Source: Pseudoalteromonas shioyasakiensis (GTDB taxonomy: Bacteria > Pseudomonadota > Gammaproteobacteria > Enterobacterales > Alteromonadaceae). From it: 64,000 nt of DNA. Under the pieces are notes generated by a model, which was not told where the DNA came from, did not search any database, and was given only the letters and a program-made list of their open reading frames with translations. The stretch lies in assembly GCA_013391845.1 (NCBI GenBank), contig CP058414.1, positions 3,396,501 to 3,460,500 of the forward strand, in the 5' to 3' direction. Below, in pieces: positions 16,925 to 26,015 of this stretch; within the stretch, counting starts at the first letter, position 1; the number at the start of each line of letters is the position of its first letter. The position numbers and the translations under genes were made by a program.

Positions 16925-18133
16925 TTGAAAACACTCCCTATCAATCAACTTAAGCCGGGCATGTTTGTCCAAAGTGTAACGAAACAGACTGGCAAGATCC
17001 GTATTAAAAACCAAGGTTGGGTAAAAACACAGGGAAGCATAGACAAGCTGATCAAGGCTGGCATATTAGAAATAGCTATCGACCCAAACAAAACACTGAC
17101 TTTAGACAGTGAGAATAAAGTGGTTGAGCAGCAAAATAATCCACAACCTGCTGACGACACCACTGCTTTTGATCCCTGGCACACCACTCATAGTGTGTCG
17201 GCAGAAATGAGTAAGGCAAATAGCTTATATAACGAAGCAAAGTCATTACAAAACAAAGCCTTTGACGATATACGTGATGGTAATAAAATTGATATAGCTC
17301 CTTTTAAAGACCTAGCAAACGGTTTTATTGATTCGGTTTTTCGTAATCAAGACGCCCTCGCCTGTATCACTCGTATGCGTGAGAAAGATGCTTATCTACT
17401 TGAGCATTCAATCAACGTAACAATTTTAATGAGTATTTTTGCCAAACATTTAGGGATAGAAAGATCGATAATCCAAGAAATTGCCACAGGTGCATTACTG
17501 CACGACATCGGCAAAATTAATATTCCGGATGAAATTCTCAATAAGCCAGGCAAGTTAACAGATGACGAATATAAAACCATTCAAGATCATGCTCGCTTTA
17601 GTAAAGAGATTTTAGAGCAAGCAGGCTTGAGCGGGATTGCTGTTGATATAGCTGGCTTCCACCATGAGCGCCTAGATGGCAGTGGCTACCCATTTGGTAA
17701 AAGCGCTGATGAGATAAGCTTGTATGTGCGAATGGCATCGATTGTTGATGTCTATGATGCATTAACCGCTGAGCGGGTCTATAAAGCTGGTATGGAGCCA
17801 ATAAAGGCGTTTAAGATACTTAAAGATGGCTGCCCAGATAGCTTTGATGGAGACCTAGTAACCAAATTTATACAGTGTATCGGTATTCACCCTGTTGGCA
17901 CCTTGGTAAAACTTGAAAGCCAAAAATTAGGAGTGGTAACACGTAGTAACCCTACCAGCCCATTAAAGCCCTCTGTAAAGGTTTTTTATAATGCCAAACA
18001 TGCACACTATACCGAAGTACAAGATATCGATTTAGCAAACAGCCGCTGTCACGATAGCTTAGAAGCAGCTGTCAGACCGACTGACTTTAATATCGATCTG
18101 ATCCGCTTCTTTAAGAACTCTATTTTACCTTAG
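16925..18133 (+). CDS. HD-GYP domain protein with DUF3391, probable cyclic-di-GMP phosphodiesterase
   Basis: The 402-residue cytoplasmic protein has an N-terminal DUF3391 module (about 1-130, opening LPINQLKPGMFV) and an HD-GYP domain (about 140-310). The metal and catalytic motifs are intact: HSINVTILMS, LLHDIGKINIPDEILNKPG, and HHERLDGSGYP carrying the GYP signature. HD-GYP enzymes hydrolyse cyclic-di-GMP to GMP or pGpG. The start is a TTG at 16925 with a GTAAAGG site just upstream; it gives the canonical N-terminus. The gene stands alone between a terminator and the converging gspB. Confidence 0.93.
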   Translation: MKTLPINQLKPGMFVQSVTKQTGKIRIKNQGWVKTQGSIDKLIKAGILEIAIDPNKTLTLDSENKVVEQQNNPQPADDTTAFDPWHTTHSVSAEMSKANSLYNEAKSLQNKAFDDIRDGNKIDIAPFKDLANGFIDSVFRNQDALACITRMREKDAYLLEHSINVTILMSIFAKHLGIERSIIQEIATGALLHDIGKINIPDEILNKPGKLTDDEYKTIQDHARFSKEILEQAGLSGIAVDIAGFHHERLDGSGYPFGKSADEISLYVRMASIVDVYDALTAERVYKAGMEPIKAFKILKDGCPDSFDGDLVTKFIQCIGIHPVGTLVKLESQKLGVVTRSNPTSPLKPSVKVFYNAKHAHYTEVQDIDLANSRCHDSLEAAVRPTDFNIDLIRFFKNSILP

Positions 18134-18149
18134 CCCTTAGTAAGACTGG

Positions 18150-19205
18150 CTACTCAGGCCAGTCTTGTAATGCTTTTAATGTAAACTCATAACCATCGTA
18201 GCTTAATAAAGTTTGCTCTGGGGTGATTTCCACCACAGATAAAACGCCGATGTTATCTCCTTCATATAACTCTCGGCCATTAAGCTTTATCCAACGCTTA
18301 GACGTTTCTGAAGCATAGATGTGTGCTTGGTATTTAATTGTTGGAATAAGGCTTTGTAATGCATCTGGCAAGAGTTCAATAGGCTCTGCATAGGACGTGT
18401 TTTTAGTACTTCGAGTAATATCGACACTACGTTTGCTGTCAACATCTTCAACAGCCTTAGCAAAAGCGTCTTTCAATGTATCTGGCACATCTCTTAACTC
18501 ATCATTGGCTGATGATGTAGAAACAGGTTGAACTGGCTGACTACCGAGTGGTTTACCAAGCACCTTATATTTACTTAAATCGACACCGTTACTACTCATT
18601 TGTTGAGGATTAATTTGCTGCATTGGTTGCGAGAACTGTGGCTGTGATTGATACGCAGGCTGATTTTGGTATACCGGTTGCTGGTACTGAGGTTGTACTT
18701 GATAGCCTTGATTGGCGTACACAGGAGCTGAATTAACTGGCACTTGCACCCATTGATATTGCTGACCTTGCACCGGAACTTGCTGCATCATTTGTTGCTG
18801 TACCGCTGCTTGTTGCATTACTTGACCTTGCTGAATCGCAGCTGCTTGTCCTGCATTATTTGTAGCTTGCTGAGGTTGAATTTGTGCTACTTGCTCTTGT
18901 TTAGCAGGCTGTTCGTTTTCAGGGCTTGTCTTAATCTCAGTCGAGGTGCTTTCGGTCACTTCATTGTTGTTATTAACGACCTTTGGCTGCTCGGCAAATG
19001 GTTTAGTTTTCTGTAACCATTTACCAATCGAAAATCCAGCCATAAGCGTTAATATTGCCGCTAGTAATAGGCCAAATAAAAAAGCTAATCGACGATAACG
19101 TTTAAGTTCTTGCTGTTGTTTGAGCGCTAGTGCAGCTTGATCGTGATCAACCGCGGTTTGTTCGTGCTGACCAGACTGTTTAATTGCATCTAATAATAAT
19201 GACAT
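18150..19205 (-). CDS. gspB: GspB-like type II secretion accessory protein
   Basis: The 351-residue protein starts MSLLLDAIKQSGQ, a typical GspB/ExeB N-terminus. It has one membrane helix (about 40-62), a long periplasmic Gln/Pro/Tyr-rich low-complexity linker (about 85-205), and a C-terminal GspB domain (about 285-350) with KYQAHIYASETSKRWIKLNG and LSYDGYEFTLKAL. With its ATPase partner GspA (12 bp upstream) it helps insert the secretin through peptidoglycan in Aeromonas and Vibrio. No other type II secretion gene lies nearby, as is common for this pair. The linker is longer than usual. Confidence 0.88.
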   Translation of the reverse strand: MSLLLDAIKQSGQHEQTAVDHDQAALALKQQQELKRYRRLAFLFGLLLAAILTLMAGFSIGKWLQKTKPFAEQPKVVNNNNEVTESTSTEIKTSPENEQPAKQEQVAQIQPQQATNNAGQAAAIQQGQVMQQAAVQQQMMQQVPVQGQQYQWVQVPVNSAPVYANQGYQVQPQYQQPVYQNQPAYQSQPQFSQPMQQINPQQMSSNGVDLSKYKVLGKPLGSQPVQPVSTSSANDELRDVPDTLKDAFAKAVEDVDSKRSVDITRSTKNTSYAEPIELLPDALQSLIPTIKYQAHIYASETSKRWIKLNGRELYEGDNIGVLSVVEITPEQTLLSYDGYEFTLKALQDWPE

Positions 19206-19218
19206 AAATGTAAACTCG

Positions 19219-20139
19219 TTATATTAGGTAGGATAAACCAATACCCATCCCTAATACGGCTAAAAATGAAACTGGATAAAGCCAAACATAACTCGGCTCT
19301 TTATTTTCTACTGCAGCAACAGGAGTGCTGGTTGGCGGTAGTGCTTCGGCGGCAGAGCGCATCACAAGCTCACTGTCAATACTCAGTTTTTGTTGAGAAA
19401 ACGCGCCGACTAGGCAACGCTCACACAGTAAATTGATTAACCTTGGAACGCCTTGAGTAACTTGATAAATCGCTTTTAATGCATCACCCGAGAATAAAGC
19501 TTGTTCTGTCCCCGCTTTAAACAAACGATGCTTAACATAGGCAAACACTTGCCCTTCAGTTAGTGGCAATAAGTGATAACGCGCAGTGATTCGCTGAGCA
19601 AGTTGTCTTAATTCAGTGCGTTTTAGTAGCTCTTGAAGCTCCGGTTGCCCTACTAACACAATTTGCAGCAGCTTCTTATGATCTGTTTCGATATTGGTTA
19701 ACAGCCGCAACTGTTCTAACACATCTGGCGCGAGTAGTTGTGCTTCATCAATAATTAAGATGGTATGGCCGCCTGCTTGATTATTTGCCTCAAGGTGTTT
19801 TTTGATTACATCAGTGAGAGTCTTTAAGGTCGCATTAGTGCTGTCATAGTCGATATTCAATTCATCACAAATACTGGCAAGCAGTTCAAGCTGTGACAAA
19901 GCAGGGTTATGAATTTGTGCTACTTGAGTATTTTCAGGTAGCTGCTCTTGCAGGCTTCTCGTTAGTGTTGTTTTACCTGTACCGACTTCACCTGTTAATA
20001 AAACGAAGCCACCCGCTTCACCTAATCCGTAGGTAAGGTGTGCTAATGCCTCTTTATGACGCTCACTAATAAATAAATACTCAGGATTTGGGGCAATTGA
20101 AAAGGGTTTTTCTGACAAGCCAAAATAGCTTAAATACAC
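19219..20139 (-). CDS. gspA: ExeA/GspA-like AAA ATPase
   Basis: The 306-residue protein opens with YLSYFGLSEKPFSIAPNPEY, the ExeA-family signature. It has Walker A TGEVGTGKTTLT (near residue 50), Walker B HTILIIDEAQ (near 125), and a C-terminal membrane helix (YPVSFLAVLGMGIGLSYLI). It lacks the peptidoglycan-binding domain of full-length ExeA. The start is taken as the GTG at 20139 because AAGGAATA is well placed before it; an upstream GTG at 20166 lacks such a site. It forms a two-gene operon with gspB. Confidence 0.88.
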   Translation of the reverse strand: MYLSYFGLSEKPFSIAPNPEYLFISERHKEALAHLTYGLGEAGGFVLLTGEVGTGKTTLTRSLQEQLPENTQVAQIHNPALSQLELLASICDELNIDYDSTNATLKTLTDVIKKHLEANNQAGGHTILIIDEAQLLAPDVLEQLRLLTNIETDHKKLLQIVLVGQPELQELLKRTELRQLAQRITARYHLLPLTEGQVFAYVKHRLFKAGTEQALFSGDALKAIYQVTQGVPRLINLLCERCLVGAFSQQKLSIDSELVMRSAAEALPPTSTPVAAVENKEPSYVWLYPVSFLAVLGMGIGLSYLI

Positions 20140-20264
20140 CGTGTTATTCCTTGCGTTTAAAATCACGGTCTATAATGGCAAAAAACCTCGCTACTTAAAA
20201 CCTTGTTTACATTTTATTGGTTAAATAACGTAAAATAGCCAAAAGGCAAAATTAGAGGTGTTTT

Positions 20265-21374
20265 ATGCAGGTTTATTTAGTCGGTGGCGCAGTCAGAGAT
20301 GCCCTACTTGGTCGTGACATTAAAGAGCGTGACTATGTGGTGGTTGGCGCAACGCCTGAGCAACTTATTAGTCAAGGCTATCAACAAGTTGGTAAAGACT
20401 TCCCGGTATTTTTACATCCTCAAAGTAAAGAAGAATACGCGCTAGCTCGCACCGAGCGAAAACAAGGCCAAGGCTATAACGGCTTTATTTGTGATTTCGC
20501 GCCGGATGTGACACTAGAGCAAGACTTAATTCGCCGAGATCTCACTGTAAATGCCATTGCACAAGCTGAAGATGGCAGCTTAATTGACCCTTTTTCTGGC
20601 CAACAAGACTTAGAAAATCGCTTACTTCGTCATGTTTCTGATGCCTTTAGTGAAGATCCATTGAGAATATTACGGGTAGCCCGTTTTGCCGCTCGTTATC
20701 ATTACCTAGGTTTCACTATTGCTCCAGAAACCAAAGCTCTTTTAATTGATATGGTGAAGGCGGGTGAACTTAACACTCTCACCGCTGAACGAGTGTGGTT
20801 AGAGTGCGAAAAGTCTCTCAGTGACGGTGCATTTAGCGAGTTTCTAAATGTGCTTGCTAGTATTGGCGGTCTGCATGTCGTAAGCGCGGAGCTTGAAGAA
20901 AAGTGGTGCGATGAGCTTTACAACACGCTACAAGCACGCTTTGCCTATGCTAATAAACTGCAAATTAATGACATTGCAGTGTTATTCAGTCAAGTCACCT
21001 TATCGCTTTCAAGTGACGAGATAAAGACCATTGCAACTAGCATACGCTTACCTAATGAAGTACGTGATTTAGCGCTATTTAGTCAAATACATCAAACAAC
21101 GTTAAGCGCAGAAAAACCGACTAGCGAGGCTATTTTTAGCAGCTTTAATCAACTTGATTTATGGCGTCGCCCAGAACGCTTTGAACAGGTATTAAAGGTT
21201 TTAGAGGTTAGTCATCAACAGTCAGTTGCCTGCTATGAGTCAATAATAAAAGCAGCAGCGCAAGCGCGTGCAGTTAATCCGCAGCAGTTTATTGCGCAAG
21301 GTATTAAAGGGGCAGAAATAAAAACCGCGCTTGAGCAAGCGCGGTTAGAGGTTATTAAAAATTACTTTTCGTAG
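20265..21374 (+). CDS. cca: CCA-adding tRNA nucleotidyltransferase
   Basis: The enzyme builds or repairs the 3' CCA end of tRNAs. The 369-residue protein has YLVGGAVRDALLGRDIKERD with the class II nucleotidyltransferase motif, RRDLTVNAIA, and the neck motif DPLRILRVARFAARY. E. coli Cca has a C-terminal HD phosphohydrolase domain (412 residues); no HD motif is visible here, so it is a single-activity form. An AGAGG site precedes the ATG. The 3' end overlaps the converging DUF1566 gene by 13 bp. Confidence 0.95.
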   Translation: MQVYLVGGAVRDALLGRDIKERDYVVVGATPEQLISQGYQQVGKDFPVFLHPQSKEEYALARTERKQGQGYNGFICDFAPDVTLEQDLIRRDLTVNAIAQAEDGSLIDPFSGQQDLENRLLRHVSDAFSEDPLRILRVARFAARYHYLGFTIAPETKALLIDMVKAGELNTLTAERVWLECEKSLSDGAFSEFLNVLASIGGLHVVSAELEEKWCDELYNTLQARFAYANKLQINDIAVLFSQVTLSLSSDEIKTIATSIRLPNEVRDLALFSQIHQTTLSAEKPTSEAIFSSFNQLDLWRRPERFEQVLKVLEVSHQQSVACYESIIKAAAQARAVNPQQFIAQGIKGAEIKTALEQARLEVIKNYFS

Positions 21375-21883
21375 CGCACCAAACGCAAATAAACATCAGA
21401 TGTTTTTGCATGAAGGCTATTTATGCCTTTATCAAATTGATACACCCAAGCAAGATCAGTGCGACTGATCCCTGAAGTGCTACTCCAATAGTTTTGCAGC
21501 TTAGTTGATAAAAACGCCGTTTCGTTAATACTAGGCTGCACACAACTGTGCTCTAAAATGCTTGCTAACTCCTTAACATTTGGCACATGCCAATCGCTGT
21601 AATCAGCAAAGGTTGCATTTTCAGCCCCGCGCAGTGCCTCACCCCAGGTAAGTTGCTGGCTGGTCCCTTCACAGGTATCCGTTTCACTATTATAGCTTTG
21701 ACCAAATGTACAACGTTGCCACATAAGGCCCGTTGCGCTGTCGCTGACTGTACCATCTTCGTTAATCACAAAACGGCTATCAGGGGTGGTCTCTGTGACG
21801 GCGTTATAACATACTTGCGCTGCGACATAACCCGATTGCAAAGCAATAACGGTAAGTGCGGTAATTAAAGGTAACTTTCGCAT
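21362..21883 (-). CDS. DUF1566 (Lcl-type) secreted protein
   Basis: The 173-residue protein has a signal peptide (about 1-22, ending GYVAAQ) and one DUF1566 domain. Visible motifs are GTVSDSATGLMWQRC, TWGEALRGAENATFADYSDWHVPNVKEL and YWSSTSGI, ending LRLVRYEK. The domain occurs in surface lectin-like and adhesin-like proteins. The gene starts 1 bp after the larger DUF1566 lipoprotein gene, so the two are co-transcribed and probably act together at the cell surface. No catalytic role is known. Confidence 0.85.
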   Translation of the reverse strand: MRKLPLITALTVIALQSGYVAAQVCYNAVTETTPDSRFVINEDGTVSDSATGLMWQRCTFGQSYNSETDTCEGTSQQLTWGEALRGAENATFADYSDWHVPNVKELASILEHSCVQPSINETAFLSTKLQNYWSSTSGISRTDLAWVYQFDKGINSLHAKTSDVYLRLVRYEK

Positions 21884-21884
21884 A

Positions 21885-23561
21885 TTACTCTCCCGGCGTT
21901 CTGACTAAGCGCACAAAGGCGGTGTTATTTTTGGGGTACGCTAAATCATTAGCACTACTCATATCAATAATATAGGCCTGCGATAGACTTGTACCATCTG
22001 CCGCTGTTTGTGAGGTCCAATATGGCATAAACGAACTGCTACTAGTACTTAGCTGAGTATCACTAGGCTGATTAGGGAAAAAGTCTGTATTAAGTAACGT
22101 AGACTCACCTTGTTTGGCATAATCTAATAGCCCTAATAATTCAGTGTAAGTGGGCACACGCCAGTTTGTACCACCGCAAAAGTCGCGGCTATTTACATCA
22201 TCAATATAAGTTTGCAAGCCACAGTTACTAGTACTTGGGCATGAAGAGCCCGCAGCCCCTTGCACACTGCCAGTTTGCACTCCAGTTGAACCATTTAGAT
22301 ACCAAGTATAATGATTTGATCCAGCACGCTCGGTGGTTGACGGTGGCAATGTTGAACTTGCTTCTTTCACTTCCCATATTAGCCCTGTCACGTTATCGCG
22401 TACGCAGCTAAAGCGAGTAGCATCATCAGGTAGTTCATCGGCAAATTCATTCATTTTCGTAAAATCAAACGCCAAGTCACCCTGACCAACTTTATCGAGT
22501 TGATTTGCGACGCTGTCACGACCTATATCAGCATCTTGGCTTGGAAAGTCTTCGCTGTCACAATTAATTTTTTGTGAGTTGTTGTAGCAATCACTCATGC
22601 CGGTATCATTAATTAAACCCAGAGGTTTTGGACTTATATCTATAATCACAATATCCGTGTCGCTACGTGATTTACTATCTGTCACGGTAACTTCAAAGCT
22701 CAGCTCTGAATCGGTATCAACATCAGGAGCGACGAAAGTTGTGATACATTGGTTCTGGTTTGCCAAAGTCACTGTTTCGCCTGTTAATTGCTGCCAAAAA
22801 CATGATTTTGTTGCCGTCACGATTTCACTATTGCTAGCATCAAGCGTCACGGTATCAAACTCAATAACTTGTTGATCAACGCCCGCATCAGCAATAATTA
22901 CTTCAACCGTTTTATTTAATGTAAACGACGCTTCAGTACTTGCTGAACCACCTTCATCGTCAGTTACAGTCAAGCGCCAAGTCATCGCTGTATTTGATTC
23001 AAGTAGTGGGTGAGTGAAACTAATGGTTTGCTTGTCGTAACTATCAGCCGTTAATTCAGGACCATCAAGTTGAGTCCATAAGTAGCTATCAACCGAACCA
23101 TTTTCATCGATATCAGCAGACTCTTCGCCACTTAATGTAATCACATCATTGTATTGTGATGGTAACTCTTCTGGCGCGGTTTGAGTAATCACTGCAACAG
23201 GCAGTTGATTATTAGAGGTAATAAAAATACTAACTTGATCGGAAACAAGTTGCCCATCAGTTTGATAATTTACTTTTAAAACAAGTTCAGAGTCGAGTTT
23301 AATATCAGGAGCGGTAATGGTTTGTTCTGCGCCTTCAGCTGGAAAACCTTCTACTGCTGGGCCACTGACTCGCTCCCAGGTAAAAGTGCCATCTGCTGGA
23401 GAGCCTTTGGCAGAGACAGTAAATTCACTTTTTTCAATAATTTGCTGATCTGAGCCTGCATTAACTGTTGCTGCGACTGGATTCGAATCACTCGAACCAC
23501 CACCGCCGCCACAGGCTGTTAATGTCGTTAATGCAACTAGGGTAAGAGGCACTAATCTCAT
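21885..23561 (-). CDS. Surface lipoprotein with PKD/REJ-like repeats and C-terminal DUF1566 domain
   Basis: The start at 23561 gives a lipoprotein signal peptide with lipobox LTAC followed by a Gly run, and AAGGTGG lies 6 bases upstream; an ATG 21 bases earlier is less likely. Three Ig-like PKD/REJ-type repeats follow (about residues 30-310; each begins like AGSDQQ or AGVDQQ and contains a FTWERVSGP or YLWTQLDGP core). The C-terminal third is DUF1566 (NVTGLIWEVKEAS, NWRVPTYTELLGLLDYA, YWTSQT). This suggests an outer-membrane-anchored binding or adhesion protein. The ligand is unknown. Confidence 0.85.
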   Translation of the reverse strand: MRLVPLTLVALTTLTACGGGGGSSDSNPVAATVNAGSDQQIIEKSEFTVSAKGSPADGTFTWERVSGPAVEGFPAEGAEQTITAPDIKLDSELVLKVNYQTDGQLVSDQVSIFITSNNQLPVAVITQTAPEELPSQYNDVITLSGEESADIDENGSVDSYLWTQLDGPELTADSYDKQTISFTHPLLESNTAMTWRLTVTDDEGGSASTEASFTLNKTVEVIIADAGVDQQVIEFDTVTLDASNSEIVTATKSCFWQQLTGETVTLANQNQCITTFVAPDVDTDSELSFEVTVTDSKSRSDTDIVIIDISPKPLGLINDTGMSDCYNNSQKINCDSEDFPSQDADIGRDSVANQLDKVGQGDLAFDFTKMNEFADELPDDATRFSCVRDNVTGLIWEVKEASSTLPPSTTERAGSNHYTWYLNGSTGVQTGSVQGAAGSSCPSTSNCGLQTYIDDVNSRDFCGGTNWRVPTYTELLGLLDYAKQGESTLLNTDFFPNQPSDTQLSTSSSSFMPYWTSQTAADGTSLSQAYIIDMSSANDLAYPKNNTAFVRLVRTPGE

Positions 23562-23644
23562 GTTTACCACCTTAAAATGCAAAGTCGGTCATGGCCGACT
23601 GCCAAATAAGCTAATAACAAGCAATTAAAGTGCCAGACTCGGGT

Positions 23645-23977
23645 TTATAAATAACTTTCTTGATGGATACGAACGAAAAGCTTTGTACCTACTTTACTGT
23701 AATCGACTTTGTATTCTCTGCCATCGAGGGCTTGGATAAACAACAAACGTTTTTCTTCTGCAAATACATCAGGGCTTGCTACATACACCATCTCTAAGTA
23801 GCGCTCTTTGGCTTCACGACGGTTTTTTGGCAGGTCGTCTTTAAACGGCTCTAAACCATTTTGAGTAACTTTAATGCGTGGGTGATTCTCACCATTCACA
23901 ACCACTAAGTCGAGTTTTTTATCTTTGTGTATTATTGTGTTTCGACCGCTTTTAATAAAAGAACGTTCTTGACTCAT
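23645..23977 (-). CDS. Hypothetical 110-residue cytoplasmic protein
   Basis: I do not recognise this family. It is a charged soluble protein with no signal peptide or membrane helix. Basic and acidic stretches alternate (KDKKLDLVVVNGE, LPKNRREAKERYLEMVYV) and predicted beta strands occur near the end (DGREYKVDYSKVGTKLFVRI). AGGATAA lies 7 bases before the ATG, and the gene follows the DUF2982 gene by 33 bp on the same strand, so it is probably expressed. Confidence 0.7.
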   Translation of the reverse strand: MSQERSFIKSGRNTIIHKDKKLDLVVVNGENHPRIKVTQNGLEPFKDDLPKNRREAKERYLEMVYVASPDVFAEEKRLLFIQALDGREYKVDYSKVGTKLFVRIHQESYL

Positions 23978-24010
23978 AGTCTTATCCTGCTACTTACTGC
24001 ACCTAACTGC

Positions 24011-24718
24011 TTACTTTTTCTGTAAACGCGCCTCAATAAACTCATTAGGATTCAGTTTCCAACGATTTAAATCAGCACTAAATTGCCAAATATCAACATC
24101 AAGAACATTGGCTGGCAACAATAAATCGTATCCTGTTAATTGCCTTAAATGCTGCGTACGATTAGCAAACATGGCAATCAATCCTTTGTAAAGCTGACCA
24201 CTAGGGGCAGTGTAGTCCGTCTCTTCTATTAACCATTCTGATGGGCAATCACCATTTTTGCAATATTTTTGAATGACTTGCATAAATAAATGACGTTGCT
24301 CTATCAGTAATCGTCCAGCAATTCTCGGGGAAATCTGAGTTAAAAATTCATCTATGTTATTGAGTTTAATACCAACTGCGTTTAACTCAAGGTATTCTAA
24401 GCCTTGTTCCACTTTTGGTATACCACTATGATGAAAATTAGCACGATTTAGCTGCCAATTCCCAATTTTGTGATGATAAATAAGTAAATTCTGAGTAAAT
24501 GTTAGGCTAAAGTATGGTTCTTGAGTTTTTAAAAAGCCAATAAAAATTGCGGCAATACAGGTTGTTGCTAAAAAAATCTCAACAATGCTAATTTCACCAG
24601 GCCTCAATAAGTTAACCAACATAATAATGATTAACCCAATACCGCCAACAATTAAAAACTCGCTGCCATGGCGAGATGCTTGAGCACGCACTTTGAGTGC
24701 AGGAAGTTTCTTATCCAT
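24011..24718 (-). CDS. DUF2982-type membrane protein
   Basis: The 235-residue protein has two N-terminal membrane helices (about 20-38 and 45-63, with FLIVGGIGLIIIMLVNLL and IVEIFLATTCIAAIFIGFL). A cytoplasmic domain follows with the phrase QNLLIYHHKIGNWQLNRANF and a C-terminal DVDIWQFSADLNRWKLNPNEFI. This matches my memory of the DUF2982 family of marine gammaproteobacteria, which has no known function. It is the first gene of a probable operon with the 110-residue protein. Confidence 0.75.
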   Translation of the reverse strand: MDKKLPALKVRAQASRHGSEFLIVGGIGLIIIMLVNLLRPGEISIVEIFLATTCIAAIFIGFLKTQEPYFSLTFTQNLLIYHHKIGNWQLNRANFHHSGIPKVEQGLEYLELNAVGIKLNNIDEFLTQISPRIAGRLLIEQRHLFMQVIQKYCKNGDCPSEWLIEETDYTAPSGQLYKGLIAMFANRTQHLRQLTGYDLLLPANVLDVDIWQFSADLNRWKLNPNEFIEARLQKK

Positions 24719-24742
24719 ATACTGAAAAGTAAAAAATAAACA

Positions 24743-24754
24743 TCACAATTGTGA
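24743..24754. promoter_or_regulatory. Perfect 12-bp palindrome TCACAATTGTGA
   Basis: The palindrome lies 25 bp upstream of the DUF2982 gene start and about 200 bp upstream of the divergent RND adaptor gene. It is a plausible operator for an unidentified dimeric regulator. No regulator is named from sequence alone. Confidence 0.35.
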
Positions 24755-24956
24755 CCAAAACTATCTTTCTAAGCGTTAAACAATAATTACACTTTGGTTC
24801 TTTACCCATACTAAAACCTCTCTTTTAGTCACAATAAAGGAACAAATTAGCCGAACTTTTAACTTTTACGCCAAATGCACAAATTTATGAGATACCTGAC
24901 ATACGGGGCACGTACTAATTTTGTACACTACACTCAACTAATTTTCTGGTAACACG

Positions 24957-26012
24957 ATGATGTATTCTACACAATCTGGTAAAGCACTTTTTCCTTTTAT
25001 TATTACCCTTTTACTTGGGTTATGTATTTATTTGTATTTACCTTCAAGCCAAGGGGAGCAAAGCAACTTTGGCAACCGTGCAACACAAGTAACAGCGCAC
25101 ACTGTTACAGCCGAGGAAAATGCAGTACTCATTGAAGCAATTGGTAGCGCTCGTGCTAACCAAGCGATTTATATTCGCAGCGCGCAAAACGATTATGTTA
25201 CCGATATCTTTTTCAATGATGGCGACTTAGTGAGTAAAGGTCAAAAACTAGTTCAATTGCAATCTCAAGAAGAAGAATTAGCAGTAAAAGAGCTAAGTAT
25301 TAATTTACGCGAAGAACGCCGCCAACTTGAGCGCCTCACTGAGTTATCTCGCTCACAAGCGACTGCTAAATCATTACTTGAAGAGCAATTATCGCGGGTT
25401 GACGCAACCGAAGCACAACTTGAAAGTGCTAAAACAAAGCTGGCAGAAATGACCATCAAAGCGCCATTTTCTGGCTTGCTAGGCAAGCGCGAAATTTCAA
25501 TTGGTACTTATGTTAGCAATACAACAAACATTACCACACTTGATGATATCAGCATTATTAAGGTCGACTTTAAGGTGCCAGAAAAATACCTAGCTCAGTT
25601 GCAGCTTGGTATGAAAGTGATGACGCAAAATGATGCCTACCCAGAAAAAACCTTTAACGGTAAAGTGACCCACATTAGTTCTCGTATTGATTCTATAACA
25701 CGTAGCGTTGAAGTAACTGCAAGCTTTATTAATAAAAGTGGTTTATTGCGACCAGGCATGTTGCTGAACACGGCGTTAGAGTTAAGTTCAAACCAAGCGC
25801 TAATGGTGCCAGAGAAAGCCGTAATCCCTCAGCAAGACAAACACTATGTGTTCCAAATTGAAGATGGCGTTGCTAACAAAGTAGAAGTACATGTGGCAGG
25901 TCGTCACAATGGCTGGGTAGCCATTGATAAAGGCCTTGAAAGTGGTCAGCAAGTTGTGACTGAAGGCATTATTAAGATCCGTACTGGCAGCAAAGTAAGT
26001 ATCAAGGGCTAA
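24957..26012 (+). CDS. RND efflux periplasmic adaptor subunit (MFP/HlyD family)
   Basis: The 351-residue protein has an N-terminal membrane anchor (ALFPFIITLLLGLCIYLYL), a lipoyl half-motif (FNDGDLVSKGQKLVQLQ), and a short alpha-hairpin (about 95-150) rich in Glu/Leu/Arg. A second lipoyl half (IKAPFSGLLGKREISIGTYV), a beta-barrel and a membrane-proximal domain (VPEKAVIPQQDKHYVFQI) follow. It links the inner-membrane pump to an outer-membrane channel. The pump gene follows after 3 bp. No outer-membrane factor is adjacent, so a TolC-like protein encoded elsewhere is implied. Confidence 0.93.
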   Translation: MMYSTQSGKALFPFIITLLLGLCIYLYLPSSQGEQSNFGNRATQVTAHTVTAEENAVLIEAIGSARANQAIYIRSAQNDYVTDIFFNDGDLVSKGQKLVQLQSQEEELAVKELSINLREERRQLERLTELSRSQATAKSLLEEQLSRVDATEAQLESAKTKLAEMTIKAPFSGLLGKREISIGTYVSNTTNITTLDDISIIKVDFKVPEKYLAQLQLGMKVMTQNDAYPEKTFNGKVTHISSRIDSITRSVEVTASFINKSGLLRPGMLLNTALELSSNQALMVPEKAVIPQQDKHYVFQIEDGVANKVEVHVAGRHNGWVAIDKGLESGQQVVTEGIIKIRTGSKVSIKG

Positions 26013-26015
26013 ACC

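Noticed and set aside
18571..18960. Gln/Pro/Tyr-rich coding stretch considered as a DNA repeat or prion-like element
   Set aside because: It is an imperfect low-complexity linker inside the gspB reading frame, common in periplasm-spanning proteins.
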